Assembly (NCBI GenBank): GCA_030614305.1
Contig: JAUWKH010000043.1
Coordinates: 1-9,722 of the forward strand
Reading direction: 5' to 3'
Length of the DNA: 9,722 nucleotides
From: Bacteroidota bacterium
GTDB lineage: Bacteria; Bacteroidota; Bacteroidia; Bacteroidales; JADFUO01
Below are positions 1-5,931 of this stretch, in pieces. The position numbers were made by a program, and so were the translations under genes. A model generated the notes under the pieces. The model ran no database searches. It saw nothing but the letters and a program-made list of their open reading frames with translations, and had not been told where the DNA came from. Each line of letters starts with the position of its first letter. Within the stretch, counting starts at the first letter, position 1.

Positions 1-231
1 AGTAATCCGTCAGCTGACTGACATCATTCGAAATTCTTTATTCATTATTTTAAATACGATTGCTCCTTAACTTAATGACATTGGGGGCAGGGGGTGGTTA
101 ATAAATATTCAATGATATTCGGTCTTTTATTATGTGATTTATTATATTAAATTCTACCACCCCTAACCCCTCCTAAACATAGGAGAGGAATGCCTTTCGC
201 ATGCATTTTCCCTTATTTGAAAAGTAATTAT
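1..231. other. Intergenic region with inverted repeats, no gene seen
   Basis: No protein-like reading frame is visible on either strand. The stretch holds a perfect 10-bp palindrome GTCAGCTGAC (9-18). It also holds an 8-bp inverted pair, GGGGTGGT at 91-98 and ACCACCCC at 156-163, on either side of an AT-rich 57-nt spacer. A GC-rich hairpin (167-188, listed separately) follows. Runs of C or G in otherwise AT-rich DNA look like a dispersed intergenic repeat rather than a regulatory leader. That reading is an inference and would need a genome-wide count of copies. Confidence 0.5.
167..188 (-). terminator. GC-rich hairpin downstream of the operon, possible terminator or REP-like repeat
   Basis: Read on the minus strand, the transcript would carry CCTCTCCT, a six-base loop ATGTTT, then AGGAGGGG: an eight-pair stem with one U-G wobble. 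The same sequence read on the plus strand has a C-A mismatch in place of that wobble, so the structure favours the minus-strand RNA, which is the direction of the operon. It lies about 45 nt past the last small reading frame. There is no U-tract directly after the stem, so it is not a textbook intrinsic terminator. It could equally be a processing or stabilising structure, or a genomic repeat. Confidence 0.35.
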
Positions 232-350
232 TTATAAACTTTTATCTATTTCTCCATTTGGCAACATATTGTCAGGGTGATAAATTCCATTTTCTTCTTT
301 ATAAAAACGAACGCAATCCTGCCAGTTTCCATGACAATAATTAAATCCAT
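232..350 (-). pseudogene. Small Cys-containing protein, start lost by an apparent one-base deletion
   Basis: The frame from 342 down to the TAA at 232-234 encodes a convincing 36-residue segment. It includes CHGNWQDCVRFY and HPDNMLPNG: two cysteines six residues apart, an aromatic pair, and a Pro/Asn/Gly-rich turn. In this frame a TAA at 352-354 lies just upstream and there is no start codon before the cysteines. An ATG at 350-348 sits in another frame, overlapping the final codons of the phosphorylase gene. Restoring a single base near 342-344 (for example TTTAATT to TTTAAATT) would join that ATG to the segment as a protein of about 39 residues, while leaving the phosphorylase TAA intact. 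It would then be translationally coupled to the phosphorylase. The family is not recognised and no function is proposed. A sequencing error in a short A/T run is a real alternative. Confidence 0.5.
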
Positions 351-3055
351 TTTATCAAACCAAAATCCTGACGATGAGGTAAAAGAGTATTTTTCGGAAA
401 AATTCTAAATACGTAATCAAACACTCCTGGCTTCAATATTGGAACTGCGCAAAAATATTTTGTGGTATTTTCATTAGACTCCAATAAATTCAGTTCTTTT
501 GAAAACATAATTTCCTCAACCTTATCATTTTCTTTTTGTCCGAAAAGAACTTCCACTCCAATATCAGATGCATTAAGTCCATTCAAATCCAAAATGATCT
601 CTGCTTTAAAAGTATCGCCCAAAACAAGCGGTCTCTGTGTTGAATCGGGCAATGCAACCGAAACAATTTCTATATTTTTCCAATTATTTTGAATTTTCTT
701 TTTCCATTCTGCTATTTCATAAGCTTTTTCAAAATTATTTGCCTGCAATTTTTTTGACCTGCTGCTCATTTTATTATAAAACTTCCTATAATAATCGTCA
801 AGCATACGTTTCATTGTAAAATGCGGAGCAATTTCCGAGATGGTATTTTTAACATAAGAAATCCATTCGGCAGGAATATTATTCTCATTTTTTTTATAAT
901 AAACAGGAATAATTTCATTTTCAAGAATATTATAAATTGTTTCGGCATCAAGCTCATCCTGAAATTTCTGATCATTATATGTTCTTGCTTCTTTAATAGC
1001 CCAGCCGGCATTATCTTTATAAGCCTCTGCCCACCAGCCATCTAAAACACTAAGATTTACAACTCCGTTCATAACAGCTTTTTCACCACTTGTACCTGAA
1101 GCTTCAAATGGTCTTGTAGGTGTGTTTAACCAAATATCAACTCCCTGAATAAGTTTTTTTGCAATATTGATATTATAATTTTCCAGAAAAATAACCTTTC
1201 CGATAAATTCCGGCATTCTCGATATTTCAATAATATTTTTTATCAGATTTTGTCCCTCAACATCTTTGGGGTGGGCTTTGCCTGAAAAAATAAAACGTAC
1301 AGGTTTGTCGCCATTAACAATCTTCTTTAATCTTTCAATATTATAAAAAATCAAATTAGCTCTTTTATAAGTAGCAAAACGCCGTGCAAAGCCAATTGTC
1401 AGAGCTTTATCGTTTAATGAGTCTATAGTTTTTAAAATAATTTCCGGATCTTCATGCCGTCCTGTCATATCTTCAACAAGCTTTTCTTTCAAAAACTCCA
1501 ACAAATTATTTTTAAGCTTATTTTTAATTTCATAAATCTTTTCATCAGCAACATTTTGTATATTTTTCCAAAACTCTGGATTTGACTGATCTTTCAAAAA
1601 ATCCTTTTCAAATTCCTTTTCATATAAACGCTGCCAAACCCCTGCTGTCCATGTTGGATAATGAACACCATTTGTAACATAATCAATATGAATTTCTTCA
1701 GGAAAATATCCTTTATAAAGATAACTAAAGAGTTTTTTAGAAACATTACCATGAATCCTACTAACACCATTAATTTCCTGAGATAGCTTTGCAGCTAAAA
1801 TACTCATAGAAAATTTCTCATTAATGTCATTTTTATTGATTCGTCCCAATCCCATAAACTCGTCCCAGCTCAAATTCAGCCGGTCGGCATAATGTGGGAT
1901 ATAAGTCCTTAGAAGGTCTTCATCAAAAATATCATGACCTGCAGGAACAGGGGTGTGGGTTGTAAAAAGAGCGGAAGCCCTTACAACTTCAAGTGCCTGG
2001 CTAAAAGGAAGATTTTTATATTGTACTAAACTACGTAATCGTTCCAATCCGATAAAAGCAGCATGTCCTTCATTGCAATGATAAATTAAAGGCTCAAGTC
2101 CAAGTTTTTCAAGCACACGTATTCCTCCAACTCCCAAAAGTAATTCTTGTTTGAAACGATTTTCATTATCACCACCATATAATTGGTGAGTTATTGAACG
2201 ATCGTTAAGAGAATTCTTTTCAATATCGGTATCAAGCAGAAACAAATTAATCCTTCCGACTTCTACTTTCCACACTTTGGCAAATATTGTCCTGCCGGGC
2301 AACGCAATACTAATTTCTATCCAGTTATTATTTTCATCTCTGACAGGCTGAATAGGAAGATGTGTGAATTTTTGAGGTAAATAACTAACAAGCTGGCTTC
2401 CGTCCTTTGTAAGGTCTTGCCTGAAATAACCATAACGATATAAAAGTCCGAAACCTGTAATTTTCTTATTTGAATCGCTGGCTTCTTTCAGATAATCGCC
2501 GGCAAGTACTCCAAGTCCGCCGGAATATATTTTTAATGTTTCGTGAAGGCCAAACTCCATACTAAAATAAGCTATCTGACTATCGGAATCATTGGGCTTT
2601 TCGTTAATATATTCATTAAACCGTTTTAATACATTATTGTATTTTTCTAAAAAAGCGGCATTCGACCCTAATTCATCAAACTTAGCAGCAGATAATTCTT
2701 CTAACAGGCTTATCGGATTATGGTCAAGTTTTTCCCATAGATCAACATCAATTTTTTGAAAAAGTTCGGTGGCTTCATAATCCCACGACCACCAAAGGTT
2801 TTTTGATAAATCTTGTAACCCTGAGAATTTTTCAGGAATATTTGGTTTTACAAGCACTTTTTTCCAAACAGGTTTTTCATTTTCAACCGGTTTGTAAACT
2901 CGTAATTTATATTGTAATTGTTTGTTTTTAAATAATTCAGGACGCAACTGCACTTTTTGTAATGCAATTGAATATGCTCTCCAATAATAATCAATCAGGT
3001 TTTCCCAAAGGGCTGTCCTTGAAATTTCAAATGCTTCATTACGGATATTCTTCAC
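341..3055 (-). CDS. glgP: Alpha-glucan phosphorylase (GT35), 3' part of a GT3-GT35 fusion
   Basis: This enzyme releases glucose-1-phosphate from alpha-1,4-glucan ends with a pyridoxal phosphate cofactor, in the cytoplasm. The open frame is 904 codons from a GTG at 3055, but that GTG is probably not a true start, because the frame is open back to 3190. Residues 1-35 (including SRTALWENLIDYYWRAYS) belong to the C-terminal end of a GT3 glycogen synthase. A DUF3417-like start (IPEKFSGLQDLSKNLWWSW, 73-91) and the GT35 body follow. Visible motifs are YSGGLGVLAGD (177-187), THTPVPAGHD (366-375), FARRFATYKRA (556-566) and EASGTSGEKAVMNG (651-664), where Lys659 is the expected PLP lysine. Residues about 795-904 look like a beta-rich C-terminal domain ending in KWI and a TAA stop. 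The phosphorylase part, about 835 residues, matches the length of the short TIGR02094-type family. No ATG occurs before residue 166, so expression appears to depend on reading through the TGA upstream. Confidence 0.93.
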   Translation of the reverse strand: MKNIRNEAFEISRTALWENLIDYYWRAYSIALQKVQLRPELFKNKQLQYKLRVYKPVENEKPVWKKVLVKPNIPEKFSGLQDLSKNLWWSWDYEATELFQKIDVDLWEKLDHNPISLLEELSAAKFDELGSNAAFLEKYNNVLKRFNEYINEKPNDSDSQIAYFSMEFGLHETLKIYSGGLGVLAGDYLKEASDSNKKITGFGLLYRYGYFRQDLTKDGSQLVSYLPQKFTHLPIQPVRDENNNWIEISIALPGRTIFAKVWKVEVGRINLFLLDTDIEKNSLNDRSITHQLYGGDNENRFKQELLLGVGGIRVLEKLGLEPLIYHCNEGHAAFIGLERLRSLVQYKNLPFSQALEVVRASALFTTHTPVPAGHDIFDEDLLRTYIPHYADRLNLSWDEFMGLGRINKNDINEKFSMSILAAKLSQEINGVSRIHGNVSKKLFSYLYKGYFPEEIHIDYVTNGVHYPTWTAGVWQRLYEKEFEKDFLKDQSNPEFWKNIQNVADEKIYEIKNKLKNNLLEFLKEKLVEDMTGRHEDPEIILKTIDSLNDKALTIGFARRFATYKRANLIFYNIERLKKIVNGDKPVRFIFSGKAHPKDVEGQNLIKNIIEISRMPEFIGKVIFLENYNINIAKKLIQGVDIWLNTPTRPFEASGTSGEKAVMNGVVNLSVLDGWWAEAYKDNAGWAIKEARTYNDQKFQDELDAETIYNILENEIIPVYYKKNENNIPAEWISYVKNTISEIAPHFTMKRMLDDYYRKFYNKMSSRSKKLQANNFEKAYEIAEWKKKIQNNWKNIEIVSVALPDSTQRPLVLGDTFKAEIILDLNGLNASDIGVEVLFGQKENDKVEEIMFSKELNLLESNENTTKYFCAVPILKPGVFDYVFRIFPKNTLLPHRQDFGLIKWI

Positions 3056-3154
3056 ATCTTTTTCAGCAGCATTCGAAAAGTTAATAATCCGGTTTGCTAT
3101 ATTTTTTACAACAAAGTCATCATTGTTTTCATTCCTTTTAATAACATCAACACT

Positions 3155-3176
3155 ATTATTTTTTTGGATAAAATTC
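3155..3176. repeat. Direct repeat, copy 1 (after the in-frame TGA)
   Basis: This is a perfect 22-bp match to 3404-3425, with core TTTTTTTGGATAAAATTC. The copies are 249 bp apart, exactly 83 codons, so both are read in the same frame and encode NFIQKNN. This copy lies just past the TGA in the GT3 C-terminal segment. Recombination between the copies would remove the TGA in frame, together with the GT3 active-site motif. Confidence 0.85.
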
Positions 3177-3187
3177 TCGTTTACCCA
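3165..3187 (-). promoter_or_regulatory. Stem-loop directly after the in-frame TGA
   Basis: In the mRNA, three bases after the TGA, TGGGUAAA pairs with UUUAUCCA (eight pairs, one G-U) around the seven-base loop CGAGAAU. Position and length are what a recoding stimulator could look like. The loop begins only 11 nt after the UGA, however, which is closer than the 16-37 nt usual for bacterial SECIS elements, and much of the stem is A-U. A chance hairpin in AT-rich coding DNA is possible. Confidence 0.3.
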
Positions 3188-3190
3188 TTT

Positions 3191-3193
3191 TCA
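3191..3193 (-). other. In-frame TGA interrupting the GT3-GT35 fusion
   Basis: This is codon 464 of a 1414-codon frame running from 4582 to 341. The protein before it ends in PTVTTTLAGF, and after it the frame reads KWVNENFIQKNN. GT3 enzymes have a conserved Gly-Phe-Gly here (yeast Gsy2 has LSGFG, from memory), so the TGA most simply replaces GGA by one base change. The frame is open for 45 codons after it before any NTG codon appears. TGA also ends the GH57 and GH133 genes in this window, so general reassignment of the codon is unlikely. Confidence 0.9.
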
Positions 3194-4582
3194 AAAACCG
3201 GCAAGAGTGGTTGTTACTGTTGGAATATAAAAAGCAATACTTTCAAGCGGAGTATAGCCCCATGGCTCGTAATACGACGGAAAAACACTAATATCAAAAC
3301 CAATCAATAAATCGTAATAAAAGAGATTAAAAACTCCATCATCACCATTAAGATAAGCCGGAACAAAAATAACCTTCACCTTATCTTCAGGAGCATTATT
3401 CAAATTATTTTTTTGGATAAAATTCAGAACAGGATCATTTTCCGGATCAATCAGCTTATGTGTAAGGTATTGATTTTTAAGTGGCTTTGAAAAGTCAACA
3501 TTATTCATTCTTGCCAATAAATTATTATCAGGACCTGACTGACCTGCCGGAACAGTAATAAAAGCAATAATATTACGATCGAGTTTTTTGTTTTTATTTA
3601 ATTTTCCAAAAGCATTTAAGTAAAGGTCAATTCCTTTGTTTTTAAACTCATATCTTCCACTGTTTAAAACAAATAATGTGTCTTCCTGAACTTTTTGGTT
3701 TAATAAAGCTTCAGCAACATGAATAAGTTTTTTACGAGCTGTTTTTCTTTTCTTTTCAAAATTTTCTTTAGCCGGAACAAATGAATCTTCGAAACCGTTT
3801 GGAGTTATTATATCAGGATTTTTATTCAGAAAATAATAACATTCTTCGGAAGTAATCGGGCTAACGGTTGTAAATGAATCAGACAGTTGTGCTGATAATT
3901 TTTCAAGTGAATGTTTTGCCACCACACCAAAGCGGCGGGCAAGCATATCAATATTAAATTTTGCAATTTCTTTGTACAGGGGAAGGCCGTTTCCTGCAAT
4001 CGAACGTCCCATAACCGTAGCATGAGTAGTAAACACAGTGCCGACCTGCGGAACTTTCTCCTTAAGATACAAAACACCGGTAGCAGTCATCCATTCGTGA
4101 AAATGAGCAATAATTTTATCGCTGACCGAACAATTATGATTATAAAAACTTTCAATGGTTTTTGCAGCAGCATAACCAAACAATGCAGGTTCTATATAAT
4201 CCCATTGTCCTGTAAGGGAATCGAGTTTATATTTTTCCCAGAATAAAGTAAATATTTCATTTTTATGAGAAAAATACGGTGTAAAATCAACAAGTACTAC
4301 AATTGGATTGCCGGCAATATTCCATCTGCCTATCCGTATTTTTATGCCTTCATTCTCAGCTTTATCCCTCCAGTATTTTAGTAAAGTTTTATCTTCAATA
4401 AAATCGGGATTTTCACTTGTTTCTTTCCAAACATCAGGGCCGATAAGAATATATTCACCATCAAATCCATTTATAATACTTTTGGCTTTAGTAGATAGAA
4501 CCGTATAAATTCCGCCTACTTTGTTACATATCTCCCAACTTGTTTCAAAAATATAATCGGGTTTTATAGTTTTATTACTCAT
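3191..4582 (-). CDS. Glycogen synthase, GT3 (eukaryote-like), N-terminal part cut short by TGA
   Basis: GT3 synthases extend alpha-1,4-glucan, typically from UDP-glucose, with a retaining GT-B fold. The 463-residue product starts at an ATG followed by SNKTIKPDYIFETSWEICN. It shows the N-terminal loop KVGGIYTVLSTK (21-32), HFHEW (160-164), FTTHATVMGR (184-193), PNGF (261-264) and the catalytic motif EPWGYTPLE (439-447, Glu439 and Glu447). It stops right after TLAGF, before the conserved glycine and the C-terminal helices that close the GT-B fold. Bacterial members are usually near 550 residues, so about 80-90 residues are missing. Those residues are present in frame beyond the TGA and run on into the phosphorylase. 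The start overlaps the GH57 stop as ATGA, which suggests translational coupling. If termination is efficient, the product is probably inactive, because the C-terminal segment packs against the N-terminal domain in this fold. Confidence 0.92.
   Translation of the reverse strand: MSNKTIKPDYIFETSWEICNKVGGIYTVLSTKAKSIINGFDGEYILIGPDVWKETSENPDFIEDKTLLKYWRDKAENEGIKIRIGRWNIAGNPIVVLVDFTPYFSHKNEIFTLFWEKYKLDSLTGQWDYIEPALFGYAAAKTIESFYNHNCSVSDKIIAHFHEWMTATGVLYLKEKVPQVGTVFTTHATVMGRSIAGNGLPLYKEIAKFNIDMLARRFGVVAKHSLEKLSAQLSDSFTTVSPITSEECYYFLNKNPDIITPNGFEDSFVPAKENFEKKRKTARKKLIHVAEALLNQKVQEDTLFVLNSGRYEFKNKGIDLYLNAFGKLNKNKKLDRNIIAFITVPAGQSGPDNNLLARMNNVDFSKPLKNQYLTHKLIDPENDPVLNFIQKNNLNNAPEDKVKVIFVPAYLNGDDGVFNLFYYDLLIGFDISVFPSYYEPWGYTPLESIAFYIPTVTTTLAGF
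3404..3425. repeat. Direct repeat, copy 2 (within the GT3 body)
   Basis: This is the second perfect copy of the 22-bp repeat at 3155-3176. It encodes residues 387-393 (NFIQKNN) of the GT3 enzyme, before the catalytic EPWGYTPLE motif. A run of seven T residues contributes to the match, but 22 identical bases in the same phase exceeds what simple composition would be expected to give. Confidence 0.85.
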
Positions 4583-5835
4583 TTTCCAATTTCAGATGAC
4601 AATTTTGCTGCTTTTTCCTTTATTTTCTCTAAGTTGATTTCTTTTGATTCGGAGCATTTATCTACTCTGATTATGAAATCGGATAAAATATTCATAAAGT
4701 TGATAAATGCCTCATAAGGTGTGCCGTAGGGATTAAAATATTTATGAACATCGCCGTCTGAAAACCATTTTGTACACATATAATAAAAATGGTCGCTTGT
4801 TTGCAGATATTTCCAGTCTCTCCTGATCTGTTCATCATCACAGTATTTAACTTTTTCATAAATCGAATACAAACTATCAAAAGCTTCATCTTGCAGATCA
4901 TTTCCAAGCCATGCTGTCAGGTCTCTTTCTTCATCTGCCCATGAAATAGGATAAGGCACATGAATAGCTGAAACAGGTTGCAGGTTTTCCGATACCTCCT
5001 GAGGCGTGTTAAATGTAAAATTCGTACGTTCAAATACCATTCGCGGCAGGTTTTTCATAAATTCAAAAATACCGGTCTCTACCCATTGATGTTCACCAAA
5101 AGTTTCATAATCCATAAACAAATTAACAACTTCCTGTGCAGGATCAATTTGGTTGAGCCAGCCAACAAATTTTTCGGTAGTTAGGGGCCATTCGTCCCAA
5201 CTTTGTTGCGAAAACCTAAATGCAATATCATCGCTAATCCTGAAATTTTTTAGCAATAATTTTAATTTGGGATTGATCGCATTACAATAAATAAAATTCG
5301 GACTTTTCCAACCGAGAACATGTTTTGCACCTTCGGTAAGCATTGTTTTAAAACCCATTTCCGCAACCATTTCACCAATACCATCGGAATAGATCAACTC
5401 GGTATTTCTGAATGTTTTTGGCTTAACGCCGAAAAGCTCTTCAATCTTTTTTTTGTGAGATTCAACTTGCTTTACAAATTCCTCTTTGTTTTTTAATGAC
5501 GAAAGCGAATGTGAATATGTTTCCGTTAAAAATTCAACACAACCGGTTTCAGCAAGTTTTTTAAAGCTCTCCAAAACATCCGGAGTATATTGTTCAAATT
5601 GGTCCAATGCTGTTCCTGAAATTGAGAATGAAACTTTAAATGCTGTGCCATATTCATTTATTAAATTTAGTAATAAATTGTTCATCGGCAAATAACATTT
5701 GTCAGCAACCCGCCTCATAATTGCCTGATTATTATAATCATCAAAATAATTATGATCCTTGCCAATATCGAAAAAACGATATGTTCGAAGCCTGAACGGT
5801 TGATGAACCTGAAAATAAAAACAAATTGATCTCAT
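4579..5835 (-). CDS. GH57 alpha-glucan hydrolase or transferase (alpha-amylase-like)
   Basis: This is a cytoplasmic enzyme of family GH57, which acts on alpha-1,4/1,6-glucans through a (beta/alpha)7 barrel by a retaining mechanism. The product is 418 residues with no signal peptide. It begins MRSICFYFQVHQPFRLR, so the ATG sits directly before the first family motif (HQP, 11-13). Other conserved regions are EFLTETYSH (101-109), FRNTELIYSDG (142-152) with Glu146 as the likely nucleophile, and FMDYETFGEHQW (240-251) with Asp242 as the likely acid/base. The C-terminal part contains DLTAWLGNDLQDEAF (305-319). GH57 includes alpha-amylases, 4-alpha-glucanotransferases and branching enzymes. This one is shorter than typical GH57 branching enzymes and lacks their long C-terminal extension, so amylase or transferase activity is more likely. 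The stop is a TGA that overlaps the next ATG. The upstream spacer is almost pure A/T with no Shine-Dalgarno site. Confidence 0.9.
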   Translation of the reverse strand: MRSICFYFQVHQPFRLRTYRFFDIGKDHNYFDDYNNQAIMRRVADKCYLPMNNLLLNLINEYGTAFKVSFSISGTALDQFEQYTPDVLESFKKLAETGCVEFLTETYSHSLSSLKNKEEFVKQVESHKKKIEELFGVKPKTFRNTELIYSDGIGEMVAEMGFKTMLTEGAKHVLGWKSPNFIYCNAINPKLKLLLKNFRISDDIAFRFSQQSWDEWPLTTEKFVGWLNQIDPAQEVVNLFMDYETFGEHQWVETGIFEFMKNLPRMVFERTNFTFNTPQEVSENLQPVSAIHVPYPISWADEERDLTAWLGNDLQDEAFDSLYSIYEKVKYCDDEQIRRDWKYLQTSDHFYYMCTKWFSDGDVHKYFNPYGTPYEAFINFMNILSDFIIRVDKCSESKEINLEKIKEKAAKLSSEIGK

Positions 5836-5838
5836 AAT

Positions 5839-5931
5839 TTTTATATTTTTTTACTTTTGTCTTAACTTTTATATTTTTACTTTTGACCAACGGGAGTCCG
5901 TATGGATATCTTTTGTCTTAACTTCTATATT
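5839..5931. repeat. Short direct repeats with a ~30-bp GC-richer insert, GT4-GH57 spacer
   Basis: TTTTGTCTTAACTT occurs at 5855-5868 and 5911-5924. The match extends to 20 of 21 bases (5855-5875 and 5911-5931), and the second copy runs into the GT4 stop codon. A related TTTATATTTTTACTTTTG block is also repeated, with slight length variation. Between the copies lies ACCAACGGGAGTCCGTATGG (5886-5905), which contains the small inverted repeat ACGG/CCGT. The order TTTTG, insert, TTTTG resembles an insertion with duplication of five target bases. No terminator is evident. Confidence 0.55.

Noticed and set aside
232..360. Programmed frameshift from the phosphorylase into the small Cys-containing frame
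   Set aside because: It would need a +1 slip with no recognisable slippery sequence or structure, and the phosphorylase already ends normally at KWI.
462..1045. Plus-strand and alternate-frame open frames inside the enzyme genes
   Set aside because: They lie opposite or inside well-recognised coding sequence, have low-complexity products and lack motifs. The same applies to similar frames across 3826-7133.
2860..3055. GTG at 3055 as a true start of a separate phosphorylase gene
   Set aside because: The codons after it encode the GT3 C-terminus (ISRTALWENLIDYY), no ribosome binding site precedes it, and the frame is open back to the TGA.
3191..3193. Genome-wide reassignment of TGA to glycine (as in SR1/Gracilibacteria) or tryptophan
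   Set aside because: The GH57 and GH133 genes end in TGA right where their families end, and no other internal TGA occurs in about 2,900 codons. Reading through would add only 5 and 38 residues, so the test is not absolute, but the single case fits mutation or error better.
3165..3193. Selenocysteine insertion at the TGA
   Set aside because: The position is a structural glycine in GT3 enzymes, not a Cys or redox site, and the downstream loop starts 11 nt after the TGA instead of the usual 16-37.
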